From: Microthrixaceae bacterium
GTDB taxonomy: Bacteria; Actinomycetota; Acidimicrobiia; Acidimicrobiales; Poriferisodalaceae
NCBI GenBank assembly: GCA_011523825.1
Contig: WTFX01000015.1
Span: forward strand, 1-64,000
DNA: 64,000 bases
Reading direction: 5' to 3'
Shown: positions 25,804 to 33,909 of the stretch, piece by piece
Numbering within the stretch: position 1 is the stretch's first letter
Layout: every line of letters starts with the position of its first letter
Notes under the pieces: generated by a model
What the model was told of the DNA's origin: nothing
The model's input: only the letters and a program-made list of their open reading frames with translations
The model's database searches: none
Translations under genes and position numbers: made by a program

Positions 25804-25809
25804 TAGCCT
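25804..25809 (+). promoter_or_regulatory. -10 box for leaderless GNAT gene
   Basis: TAGCCT ends 8 bases before ATG 25818, at the right edge of the AT-rich stretch. The same GTAGCCTGCGGCC sequence recurs near 26494 upstream of the next gene. Confidence 0.5.
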
Positions 25810-25817
25810 GCGGCCTG

Positions 25818-26459
25818 ATGACAAGCGGCACGGGAATGTCGGCCACGCAGCACATCACCTACCGAGCAATGTCGGCCTCCGATGTCGGCTCGGTGCCTGT
25901 GGGCTGCATGGGCGGACCCGACGAGCTGGAAGCGCGGATTGCCGGCCTCGGCTCTGCCGCGATCCTGGCGTTCGACGGAGACCGCCACGTCGGGCAGCTG
26001 CAGTTCCGGCGATACATCAGGGGACAGCGAAGTCCCGACAGCATTTGGGACCCGCTGTACTGGATGGACTTCGACGGCCATGCACCGACTCTTCCCCCCA
26101 GCACGATCAGCGTCTTCTGCTATCACGTCGGCCAGCTCGACGACACCGACGACCGCGACAGCAGCTACTTCGGTCGGGGCATCGGGGCCGGGCTGCTCGA
26201 TTACCTGTTGGAGTGGGCGGCCTCCACTGGCGCGGCGGCCGTCGTGGCCAAGGCGTCGCCGTCGTTGCGGCCGGTGATGGGTTTCATGGGCGGCCAACCC
26301 GTCGAGGTCTACGAGGAGCGGGGCTTCGAAGTCGTCGCCAGCTGGTCCGACCCCGATCTGGCCGAGGCGATCGTCGAGCGCGGCCTCGCGACCACTGAAC
26401 AGCTTCCGGCCGCGGCAACTGTTAGCTGCTGCGTCCTGAACCTGCCCGAGAGCCACTGA
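25818..26459 (+). CDS. GNAT-family N-acetyltransferase-like protein
   Basis: 213 aa. An acetyl-CoA binding motif reads YFGRGIGAGLLDYLLEWA near residue 120, followed by a strand and the YEERGFEVVASW motif typical of the GNAT C-terminal region. The substrate is unknown. The start is supported by a TAGCCT box at 8 bases. The last codons and the TGA are duplicated in tandem. Confidence 0.75.
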   Translation: MTSGTGMSATQHITYRAMSASDVGSVPVGCMGGPDELEARIAGLGSAAILAFDGDRHVGQLQFRRYIRGQRSPDSIWDPLYWMDFDGHAPTLPPSTISVFCYHVGQLDDTDDRDSSYFGRGIGAGLLDYLLEWAASTGAAAVVAKASPSLRPVMGFMGGQPVEVYEERGFEVVASWSDPDLAEAIVERGLATTEQLPAAATVSCCVLNLPESH

Positions 26460-26469
26460 GAGCCACTGA
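26450..26469 (+). repeat. 10-bp tandem duplication of the GNAT gene stop
   Basis: GAGCCACTGA occurs twice in direct succession, and the first copy contains the stop codon at 26457-26459. Confidence 0.85.
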
Positions 26470-26563
26470 CAGGGCCGTCGGCCGACGCCAGCGCCGTAGC
26501 CTGCGGCCCGAGGACGCGTGACATAGGACGTCAGCGCCGCAGGTAGACAAGGCAGAGGCAGTG

Positions 26564-27868
26564 ATGGCATCGAGCACGCCCGATATCGAACCGACCGTCG
26601 ATCCGGCAGATGTGGGCTTCGACGCCGGCCGCCTGGAGCGCATCGCCGCCCATCTGGATCGCTATGTCGACGACGGGCGCCTGCCGGGCGTGTCAGTGCT
26701 GCTGACGCGTGGCGGCCAGATTGCCTACACCCATCGCTACGGCGAACGGGATTGCGAGCGGTCGCTGCCGGTCACCTCCGACACGATCTACCGCATCTAC
26801 TCGATGACCAAGCCGATCGTGTCGATCGCCGCGATGCAGCTGTATGAGCAAGGGTTCTTCCAGCTGAAGGATCCGGTGTCGCGTTGGATCCCGGAGTTTG
26901 CAAATGCACGCGTCTTCGCCGGCGGCAACGTGATGCAGTACCAGACACGAGAACCGGCGAGCGAAGTGACCGTCCACAGCCTGCTGACCCATACCTCCGG
27001 CCTGACCTACGACTTCCACTTCGCCAACGAGGTCGACGCGCTGTACCGGGCCAACGGCTTCAACTGGGGTGCTCCGGGCAACCTGGAAGAGACCTGCGAA
27101 GCCCTCGCATCGCTCCCGCTGCTGTTCGATCCGGGCACGGAGTGGAACTACAGCTACTCCACCGATGTCCTGGGTCGTGTCGTCGAGCTCGTCTCGGGCC
27201 AGTCGCTCGACGACTACCTCGTCGAGCACGTGACCGGGCCGCTTGGCATGGTCGACACCGGCTTCGAGGTTCCTGCTGCCGATGTCGAGCGATTCGCAGC
27301 CAACTACACGACAGCAACGTTGGCGGCACGCGAGACAGCGGGCAACACGGGGCCGACAGTGCCGGCATACCGGCCCGATGATCCGGGCTTGGCGCGCACG
27401 CTGATGGATGACCCGCGCACGTCGGCCTACCTGGGTCCGCCCAAGATCCTCTCCGGCGGCGGTGGACTGGTGTCAACCATGGGCGACTACCACCGGTTCA
27501 CCCAGATGCTGCGCAACGGCGGCGAACTCGACGGCAGCCGCGTCATCGGCCGGCGCACCCTCGAGTTCATGGCCAGCAATCACCTGCCCGGCGGCACCGA
27601 CCTCACCGAGTGCGGTCGGGCCCTGTTCTCCGAGGCGGCATTCGACGGCGTGGGCTTCGGCCTCGGCTTCTCGGTGGTGCTCGATCCTGCGAAGGCGAGG
27701 GTCGTCTCCAGCAAGGGAGAGTTCGCTTGGGGAGGGGCCGCGTCGACGGCATTCTGGGTGGATCCGGTCGAGGACATCACCCTCGTCTTCCTGACGCAGC
27801 TGCTGCCCTCCAGCGTCCACCCGATCCGGCCTGAGCTGAAGGCCCTCGTATACCAAGCCCTCGTGTGA
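26564..27868 (+). CDS. serine hydrolase of the class C beta-lactamase / esterase family
   Basis: 434 aa. The penicillin-binding-protein fold is recognised by S80-M-T-K83 (SMTKPIV), the HTSGLTYDF segment, a YSYSTDVLG motif in the place of Y-x-N, and a C-terminal WGGAAST in the place of KTG. There is no signal peptide, so it is probably a cytoplasmic esterase or peptidase rather than a secreted beta-lactamase. ATG 26564 follows an in-frame GTG at 26561; either could be used. Confidence 0.88.
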   Translation: MASSTPDIEPTVDPADVGFDAGRLERIAAHLDRYVDDGRLPGVSVLLTRGGQIAYTHRYGERDCERSLPVTSDTIYRIYSMTKPIVSIAAMQLYEQGFFQLKDPVSRWIPEFANARVFAGGNVMQYQTREPASEVTVHSLLTHTSGLTYDFHFANEVDALYRANGFNWGAPGNLEETCEALASLPLLFDPGTEWNYSYSTDVLGRVVELVSGQSLDDYLVEHVTGPLGMVDTGFEVPAADVERFAANYTTATLAARETAGNTGPTVPAYRPDDPGLARTLMDDPRTSAYLGPPKILSGGGGLVSTMGDYHRFTQMLRNGGELDGSRVIGRRTLEFMASNHLPGGTDLTECGRALFSEAAFDGVGFGLGFSVVLDPAKARVVSSKGEFAWGGAASTAFWVDPVEDITLVFLTQLLPSSVHPIRPELKALVYQALV

Positions 27869-27893
27869 TGCGGGGCGCTGATTGACTGCGCAC

Positions 27894-29360
27894 ATGGCAG
27901 ATTTCGACCTGGTCATCGTCGGCACCGGCTCCGCCAATTCCATTCCCGGCCCCGAGTTCGACGACTGGTCGATCGCAATCGTCGAACGAGGCGTCTTCGG
28001 CGGTACCTGCCTGAACGTGGGCTGCATTCCGTCCAAGATGTTCGTGTACGCAGCCGACGTGGCCGACACGATCGCAACGGCGGCCGGCTACGGCATCTCT
28101 GCGAGCTTCGACGGTGCCGACTGGCCCGCCATCCGGGACCGCGTGTTCGGGCGAATCGATCCGATTGCCGGCGGCGGTCGCGGCTACCGAATCGGCGACG
28201 AGTGTCCCAACATCGCCGTGTTCGAAGGCGACGCGCGGTTCGTGAGCGACCGGCGTCTGGCCGTCCGCATGCACGACGGGTCTACTGAGTCGGTCTCGGG
28301 CCGCCACATCGTGCTCGGTGCCGGTGCCCGGCCGTACGTCCCGCCGTATCGGGGCCTCGGAACAGTGCCATTCCACACGTCCGACACGGTGATGCGGCTG
28401 GATTCGCTACCGGAGTCGATGATCGTGCTCGGCGGGGGCTACATCGCGTGCGAACTGGGGTACGTGTTCTCGGCACTCGGCACCGAGGTCACCGTCGTCA
28501 ACCGTGGCGAGCGCCTGCTGCGTGCCGAGGACGACGATGTGTCCGCAGCATTCACCACCGCGGCACAGCGCCACTTCGATCTGCGCCTCGGCGCGATGGT
28601 GACCTCAGTGCGCGGCGGAGCCGCGACCGGCAGCCCAGTACGCGGCGGCGCCGCCGATTTCGTGTACACCGCCGACGGCTCGGCGAGTGCGCATGGCAAC
28701 ACCTACACGGTCGAGTTCACGCGTGGTGGTCGTGCCGAGTCTGTGAGTGCCGATGTCCTGCTGGTGGCCACCGGGCGAGTGCCCAATGGCGATCAGCTCG
28801 CCCTCGACCTCGCCGGAGTGGATGACGAAGACGGCCGTGTGCTGACCGATGAGTTCTTTCGCACGTCGGCGCCTGGCGTGTGGGCCTTCGGCGACCTGTC
28901 CAGCGAGATCCAGCTCAAGCACCTCGCCAACGCACAGGTACGTGCACTGAGGCACAACCTGCTGGTGGCCGAGGGCCAGGCGGACGGGCCCATGCGCAGC
29001 GTGGACGAACGGCTGGTGCCCCATGCGGTGTTCTCGCACCCGCAGGTCGCGTCGGTGGGTCTCACCGAGCGTGATGCGCGCGCCGCAGGTCTGCCGATCT
29101 CGGTGGCGAACAAGCCGTTCGGCCATACCGCCTACGGCTGGGCAATGGAGGACACCGCCAGCTTCGCCAAGCTGATCGCGCACGCGCAGACCCGCGAACT
29201 GCTCGGCGCCCACATCATCGGTCCGCAGGCCTCCACCCTGATCCAGCAGCTGATCCAGGGCATGTCGTTCGGCCAGACGGTCGACCAAATGGCCCACGAG
29301 CAGTTCTACATCCACCCCGCGCTGACCGAGGTGATCGAGAACGCCCTGCTGGAGCTCTAG
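27894..29360 (+). CDS. mtr: mycothione reductase
   Basis: FAD- and NADPH-dependent disulfide reductase that regenerates mycothiol, the actinobacterial thiol. 488 aa. FAD motif VIVGTGSANSI, redox pair C39 and C44 in GGTCLNVGCIPSK, NADPH motif VLGGGYIACELGYVFSALG, VATGRVPNGD, and the dimer-interface catalytic His in YIHPALTEVIENALL. The pattern GTGSxNSI and HPALxEVxENAL is specific to mycothione reductases. Compared with the mycobacterial enzyme it has an insertion near residue 240 that contains an in-frame tandem duplication (VRGGAATGSP/VRGGAADF). Confidence 0.93.
   Translation: MADFDLVIVGTGSANSIPGPEFDDWSIAIVERGVFGGTCLNVGCIPSKMFVYAADVADTIATAAGYGISASFDGADWPAIRDRVFGRIDPIAGGGRGYRIGDECPNIAVFEGDARFVSDRRLAVRMHDGSTESVSGRHIVLGAGARPYVPPYRGLGTVPFHTSDTVMRLDSLPESMIVLGGGYIACELGYVFSALGTEVTVVNRGERLLRAEDDDVSAAFTTAAQRHFDLRLGAMVTSVRGGAATGSPVRGGAADFVYTADGSASAHGNTYTVEFTRGGRAESVSADVLLVATGRVPNGDQLALDLAGVDDEDGRVLTDEFFRTSAPGVWAFGDLSSEIQLKHLANAQVRALRHNLLVAEGQADGPMRSVDERLVPHAVFSHPQVASVGLTERDARAAGLPISVANKPFGHTAYGWAMEDTASFAKLIAHAQTRELLGAHIIGPQASTLIQQLIQGMSFGQTVDQMAHEQFYIHPALTEVIENALLEL
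28606..28656 (+). repeat. 30-bp in-frame tandem duplication inside mtr
   Basis: A segment starting at 28606 is repeated from 28636, ten codons later, with a few mismatches, giving V-R-G-G-A-A twice in the protein. It lies in a loop insertion between the NADPH motif and the second FAD segment. Confidence 0.8.
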
Positions 29361-29375
29361 CGAGCTCCGGACCGG

Positions 29376-30353
29376 CTAGTTGACGCGGCGGGCATCGGGG
29401 ATCAGGTTGATCTCCCAGATCACCTCTTCGAGCCGATCCTCAGCCGAGACGGCCTCGTAGCGGCACGGCCGCTCTGGTGTGACCGTCGACGGCGCCGGCG
29501 TGAGGATGGTGGACGGGCGTGGGTGGCAGAACTGCACGACGCTGAGCCGGCTGGCGTGCTGGTCGGGGTCGGCCTTGACGCGATGCCAGCCGGCACCGAT
29601 CAGGCCATTGGTGACGTGTTCCAGCATGATCCCCGAGTTGATGATGACGTGATCGTGCGGCGGCGCGGCATCGATCCACTGACCGTCGATACGGACTTGC
29701 AGCCCCCGGTCGGTCGCTCGGGGCAGGGCAGTGATGAGGTTGATGTCGGCATGCTCGTCCGCCCAGATGTGGCCCTCGCTGCCGCCGCCGGGGGCGTGTG
29801 ACATCGGCGGGTAGTGAATGGCTCGGGACAGGTGCGTGCCGTAGGTGGTCATCCGGTCGAAGTACGTCTCGTGGGCGCCGATGCCCTCGGCGATGACGCG
29901 CAGGAAGCGTCGCTGCAGCTCGACGAGCCGCCGGTGGAATTCAGTCAGGATCGCACCGGCGTCGGCGATGTCGGCGTCGGGGAAGATCGAGGGCCGGTAC
30001 CAGCGCTGGTACCGGACGGTGAGCGGGTGGCCGGCGGGGGGCTGGTCGCTCCAGTTGAACATCTCCTTCCAGTCGGGCAGGTCGGAGATGGCGGCGGTCT
30101 CGGTCAGACGGCCGGTGTAGCCGCGGGCGCCGAAGGACTCCGCGTCGACGTAGCGCATCTTGGCGTCGTGCTCAAGCGCGAAGAATCTGCCCAGCGCGTC
30201 GTAGGCGTCATCCAGCAGCCCGCCCGAGAGATCGTGCGCGGTGTACACGAAACCGGTCCGCAGGCTGGCCATGACTCCATCGGTGACCGCCCTGCGCTGC
30301 GCTGCTGAACCCTGCTCGAAGGCCAGCAGATCCACGTCGAGAATCTCATCCAT
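29376..30353 (-). CDS. isopenicillin N synthase-like 2-oxoglutarate/Fe(II) oxygenase
   Basis: 325 aa. The iron ligands are H-x-D in DEHADINLITALP and the distal His in EHVTNGLIGAGWHRVK; the cosubstrate-binding R-x-S is in RLSVVQFCHP. The N-terminal YTAHDL...FF region is typical of the IPNS/DAOCS-like group. The substrate is unknown. It is last in a run with the NadD-like gene and selD, 13 bases after the former. Confidence 0.88.
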   Translation of the reverse strand: MDEILDVDLLAFEQGSAAQRRAVTDGVMASLRTGFVYTAHDLSGGLLDDAYDALGRFFALEHDAKMRYVDAESFGARGYTGRLTETAAISDLPDWKEMFNWSDQPPAGHPLTVRYQRWYRPSIFPDADIADAGAILTEFHRRLVELQRRFLRVIAEGIGAHETYFDRMTTYGTHLSRAIHYPPMSHAPGGGSEGHIWADEHADINLITALPRATDRGLQVRIDGQWIDAAPPHDHVIINSGIMLEHVTNGLIGAGWHRVKADPDQHASRLSVVQFCHPRPSTILTPAPSTVTPERPCRYEAVSAEDRLEEVIWEINLIPDARRVN

Positions 30354-30366
30354 AGCGCATTCCTTG

Positions 30367-31005
30367 CTAACTCCTCAGCCAGGCCTCGTAGCGCGCCGGA
30401 TCGGTCCACGCGCCGGTCTTGGCGTCGAAGTGAGCTGCTTCTGGCACCATCAGTGCCGGGTCCGCAGTTCGAGCTCGAGTGCTCGACACGGCGCCGACCC
30501 AGTCCGGCAGGTCGAGTACCAGCTCCGCGGGACAGTCGTGCGGCGGGCGAGCCGCGATGGCCACCGTCGGCAGCGCGGCGATGGAAGCGTCCCGCCGTGC
30601 TGCGTCGTCGCCGTAGAAGACCGGGTCGTGGATCTGCTGCCACTTGTCGGCGCCCATGACGATGACGTCGAAACCGGCGGCGATCTCCGACAGCAGCTGC
30701 GCCTCGGTGATGCTGATCTCGAGCCAGTCGAGACCTGCGGCGACACGCTCGAGGACGGCGACCCGGTCTTCTAGGCGAGGCCGCTGCACGTCCTCCTTGG
30801 CGAGCGCCACCCGGCTCACCGACCACACCAGCACATCGAGGTGATGCTGGCCCAGCACGGCTTCGCTGATGGCGAGATGAGCGGCGGTGGGCGGGTTGAA
30901 CGAGCCGGGAAACACACCCCGCCGTGGCCTGCCTGCTGCCGACGCGGGCGGTGCGGTGGCCGGCGCCCTTGCAGTGTCGTTGGTCGTCCTCTCTGAAGCG
31001 ACCAC
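30367..31005 (-). CDS. nicotinate-nucleotide adenylyltransferase-like protein
   Basis: 212 aa. Nucleotidyltransferase fold with GSFNPPTAAH at residues 34-43, in the place of the G-x-F-x-P-x-H-x-x-H motif, and SSTRAR near residue 172 in the place of ISST. NadD makes deamido-NAD from nicotinate mononucleotide. The Ala/Pro-rich N-terminal 28 residues and a divergent middle (VWSVSRVALAKEDV) make this a paralogue rather than a clear housekeeping NadD. It starts 8 bases after selD. Confidence 0.75.
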   Translation of the reverse strand: MVASERTTNDTARAPATAPPASAAGRPRRGVFPGSFNPPTAAHLAISEAVLGQHHLDVLVWSVSRVALAKEDVQRPRLEDRVAVLERVAAGLDWLEISITEAQLLSEIAAGFDVIVMGADKWQQIHDPVFYGDDAARRDASIAALPTVAIAARPPHDCPAELVLDLPDWVGAVSSTRARTADPALMVPEAAHFDAKTGAWTDPARYEAWLRS

Positions 31006-31013
31006 GGTGAACC

Positions 31014-32138
31014 TCAGCCGGCGTCTGCCGTGATCGCGCCTGCGATCGCGATCGTGCCGCTGCTGCCGGCGGCTAGCTCGCCGATCACCGCAGCATCGTG
31101 GCCGCTGTCTCGCAGTTCGCGCACAGCGCCGTCGGCGCGTCCGGGTTCGCAGCTGAACAGCAGGCCTCCCGAGGTCTGCGGATCTGCGAGCACGGTGCGG
31201 GTGAGCTCGTCGCCGCCACCGAGGCGCTCAGCAAGGTGGTCGAGGTTTCGCCCGGTGCCGCCGGGTACGAAGTCCTCGCCTGCCAGCGTGATCACTTCGG
31301 CGAGCAGAGGCACGGCAGGCGCGTCCACCACGGCGCTCACGCCGCTGGCCGCAGCCAGCTCTGCGAGGTGGCCCAGCAGTCCGAAGCCGGTGACGTCGGT
31401 GGCTGCTGTCGCTGCTGCCTTGATGGCCGCAGCGGCAGCGGTGTTGTTGAGCCTGCACATCTCGGCCACGCCGGCCTCGTAGGTATCCGACAGCGTGCCG
31501 CCCCGAGCGACCGCTTCGGGCTCGGAGCGCTTCAGCGCAGTGGCGAGCAGGCCGGTGCCCAGGGGCTTGGTGAGCACGAGTGCCTGCCCGGGGCGGCCGC
31601 CCGCATTGGTGAGCAGGCCCGTGCCGTCGGCGGCTGGCCTGCAGGTGCCGGTGACCGACATCCCGTAGAGGGGCTCGGGCCCGTCGATCGTGTGGCCACC
31701 GGCTACAACCCAGCCGCCTTCAGCGGCAGTATCGGCACCGCCGGCGAGCACCTCGCCCAGCAGGTCCAGCGGCAGCACGTCGCGGGGCCACGCCGCCAGG
31801 TTGAGGGCGAACAGCGGGCTGGCCCCCATCGCGTAGATATCGCTGGCGGCATTGGCTGCTGCTATGCGCCCCCAGGTGCGGGCGTCATCGACGATGGGCG
31901 CAAAGAAGTCGGTCGACGTCACCAGCAGCGCGCCGCCATCGAGCCGCCACACGGCGGCGTCATCGCTGGTGTCGGTGCCGACCAGCAGATCCGGATGCGA
32001 GGGGGGAGTCAGATGGCGCAGGACCTGCGCCAGCTCGGATGGCCCGAGCTTGCACGCTCAGCCCGCACCGTGGCTGTACTGGCTCAGCCTGAATGCGGGG
32101 CTGTTCGCTGAGCTCGTCTCAGCGCTGTCGGTCGGCAC
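31014..32138 (-). CDS. selD: selenide, water dikinase (SelD), itself a selenoprotein read through TGA
   Basis: Makes selenophosphate from selenide and ATP, the selenium donor for selenocysteine and 2-selenouridine. A conventional call begins at 31952 and gives 312 aa without the active site. Upstream the same frame continues through one TGA (32058-32060) to GTG 32138. With TGA as U27 the N-terminus reads RLSQYSHGAGUACK, then GTDTSDDAAVW. This is the SelD active-site motif (E. coli Cys17, Lys20; here U27, K30). Total 374 aa, normal size. A TACCGT box lies 7 bases before the GTG. A hairpin with an AGGUC tip follows the TGA. The rest, including VATTDFF-like TSTDFFAPIVDD and DVTGFGLLGHL, is standard SelD. 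Confidence 0.92.
32015..32031 (-). promoter_or_regulatory. candidate bacterial SECIS hairpin of selD
   Basis: In the mRNA, GGCGCAG pairs perfectly with CUGCGCC around GUC, so the tip reads AGGUCCU. It begins 27 bases after the UGA (32058-32060). The GCAGGUC...UGC tip closely matches the E. coli fdhF element. A second perfect 7-bp stem lies between it and the UGA (32032-32050). Confidence 0.75.
32058..32060 (-). other. in-frame UGA predicted to encode selenocysteine (SelD U27)
   Basis: The codon falls exactly on the catalytic Cys/Sec position of SelD, with conserved sequence in the same frame on both sides. Confidence 0.9.
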
Positions 32139-32145
32139 AGCGGCA

Positions 32146-32151
32146 ACGGTA
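32146..32151 (-). promoter_or_regulatory. -10 box for leaderless selD
   Basis: TACCGT on the minus strand, 7 bases before GTG 32138. It fixes the selD start upstream of the UGA and shows the N-terminal part is expressed. Confidence 0.5.
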
Positions 32152-32201
32152 CCGAGATCGTCCCCGATGGTGTGTTCCGTTGCCGCCCCGAGCGCCGGGT
32201 T

Positions 32202-33125
32202 CTAGCCGTAGCTGCAGACCGTGTCGCCGATGAGTTCGAGCGCGGCGGCGGCATCGATGCTGAAGGCGACGTCGCAGTTGGGCACGGCATCGGTGCCTGG
32301 GCGCTCATCCACCACCGTCATGCCACGGGTGAGCCCGCCCTCAGTCTCCACGTCGACCTGCCGGGCGCCGAAGGTGAACAGCTCGGGCCGCGTGACCGCC
32401 AGCACGGCGCAGGGGTCGTGCATCGGTGCAGCCTCCAGCCCTGCCCGCTCCCGGTAGCCGGCCAGGTAGAAGTCGAACAGGTCCGCCATGAAGCTCGGCA
32501 CCGTGCCGCCTTCTGCCCGCAGCGCAGTGATGACCTCGGGACCGACGCAGAGTTGGTGAGTGAGATTGAGCCCTGCCATGCGTATCACCCGCGCTCCGCT
32601 GCCGAAGACGATCTGCGCGGCATGCGGGTCGGCCCAGATGTTGAACTCGGCGGTAGGCGTCACGTTGCCGGCTCCCACTGCGCCGCCCATGAGCGAGATG
32701 CCCGCGATCCGCTCGACGATGTCGGGCGCCTGGCGGATGGCGAGAGCGATGTTCGTGAGCGGGCCCACGGGCACGAGCCACACATCGTCATGCGATCTGA
32801 CTGTGTCGATGATGCAGCGGACTGCGTCGGCGCTTGCGGCCTCCAGATACACCTCCGGTCGCGGCGGTCCGTCCAGCCCGGTCGCCCCATGAGCCCGCGG
32901 CGCATGCGCTGCGGGCACCAGCAGCGGGCGGTCGGCGCCGGCGTGAACCGGTATGTCGAGCCCAGCCAGCTGACAGATCAGTAAGGCGTTCGCCGTGGTG
33001 AGGTGCAGCGGCGCGTTGCCAGACACGGTGGTGATGGCCAGCACCTCGCACTCGCGAGCGGCCAGCAGGATCGCCACTGCGTCGTCGTGGCCAGGATCGC
33101 AGTCGAGAATGATCTTCGGGTTCAC
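32202..33125 (-). CDS. ribonucleoside hydrolase (IunH family)
   Basis: 307 aa. Hydrolyses the N-glycosidic bond of nucleosides using a calcium ion. The signature DCDPGHDDAVAI is at residues 8-19, then VPVGPLTNIA, and the C-terminal HDPCAVLAVTRPELF with the calcium and catalytic residues. The preferred base is not evident. The GTG start overlaps the preceding stop (GTGA, 33122-33125). selD begins 63 bases downstream with its own promoter. Confidence 0.93.
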   Translation of the reverse strand: MNPKIILDCDPGHDDAVAILLAARECEVLAITTVSGNAPLHLTTANALLICQLAGLDIPVHAGADRPLLVPAAHAPRAHGATGLDGPPRPEVYLEAASADAVRCIIDTVRSHDDVWLVPVGPLTNIALAIRQAPDIVERIAGISLMGGAVGAGNVTPTAEFNIWADPHAAQIVFGSGARVIRMAGLNLTHQLCVGPEVITALRAEGGTVPSFMADLFDFYLAGYRERAGLEAAPMHDPCAVLAVTRPELFTFGARQVDVETEGGLTRGMTVVDERPGTDAVPNCDVAFSIDAAAALELIGDTVCSYG

Positions 33126-33838
33126 AGCTTGGTGATGCTGGGCGCGGGCGCGTCAGTCTCGCCCCAGTAGTGGGGGAGGCGCAGGTAGCCGAAGCGCGTC
33201 AGCTCCACGGCAGGTGGCAGCCCCTGGATCTCCTTGATCCGCTGGATGGATCTGATGTGCGAAGCCATCTCGTAGAACAGCATCCAGACGGCGCACTCGA
33301 GCGTGTTCACGATCATGCGCTCGTCGTCGGGGTCGTGCCATGCCCCTCTGGGCAGCACCGTGATGGCGTCGTCCCAGAAGTGCGTGCTGTGACGTGACTC
33401 GACCATCTCGCGGAACGTTTCGACCGGATGAGACGCAACGACGTAGCGCATCCAGCTCAGGCCGAGGTCGAGCTTGTCGAGCAGATCGGGCACGTCCCAG
33501 AACAACGCGGGGTCGAGGCGGAGCCCATGCTTGTTGTTGCGTCCCTGGTGGTGCTCGGACCACACGATGGGCTCGGGGATGTTGCCGTCGGGCCACAGCA
33601 GCGCCCCGCAGCGACGTTTCGAGAAGATCAGCGACACCCAGGCGATGTGGCTGATCTGCCGGCGGATCGACCACCACATCAGCTCCCGATCGGGGGACTG
33701 GTCGTCGAGGTCGAGCTGCTCATCGCTCAGCCCGTCGACCTCGGCGCGCAGCCACGTGTCGATATGGGAGAAGTACGGCATCGTGCCGGCCGCCGCGTCG
33801 GCCGGCATCTCCAGCACGGAAGGATCGACTCTCGCCAT
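33122..33838 (-). CDS. DinB-like protein, unknown function
   Basis: 238 aa. The helical layout and spaced His residues (SHIDTWL, QISHIAWVSLIF, FYEMASHIRSIQRIKE) resemble the DinB/YfiT four-helix metal-binding superfamily, whose members include thiol transferases and mycothiol-dependent enzymes. Similarity is weak, so this is tentative. ATG 33838 follows TAGCGT by 6 bases. It heads a small operon with the nucleoside hydrolase. Confidence 0.5.
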   Translation of the reverse strand: MARVDPSVLEMPADAAAGTMPYFSHIDTWLRAEVDGLSDEQLDLDDQSPDRELMWWSIRRQISHIAWVSLIFSKRRCGALLWPDGNIPEPIVWSEHHQGRNNKHGLRLDPALFWDVPDLLDKLDLGLSWMRYVVASHPVETFREMVESRHSTHFWDDAITVLPRGAWHDPDDERMIVNTLECAVWMLFYEMASHIRSIQRIKEIQGLPPAVELTRFGYLRLPHYWGETDAPAPSITKL

Positions 33839-33844
33839 GAGCGA

Positions 33845-33850
33845 ACGCTA
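33845..33850 (-). promoter_or_regulatory. -10 box for the DinB-like / nucleoside hydrolase operon
   Basis: TAGCGT on the minus strand, 6 bases before ATG 33838. Confidence 0.5.
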
Positions 33851-33909
33851 GCGATCTGTCCGCCGTCGAGCCGAGGTGCTGGAGCGGATGGGGCCGCTGC
33901 AGTCTCGAA

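Noticed and set aside
31014..31952. SelD as a 312-aa protein starting at 31952
   Set aside because: It would lack the catalytic Cys/Sec and ATP-binding N-terminus, while the same frame carries them upstream through a TGA.
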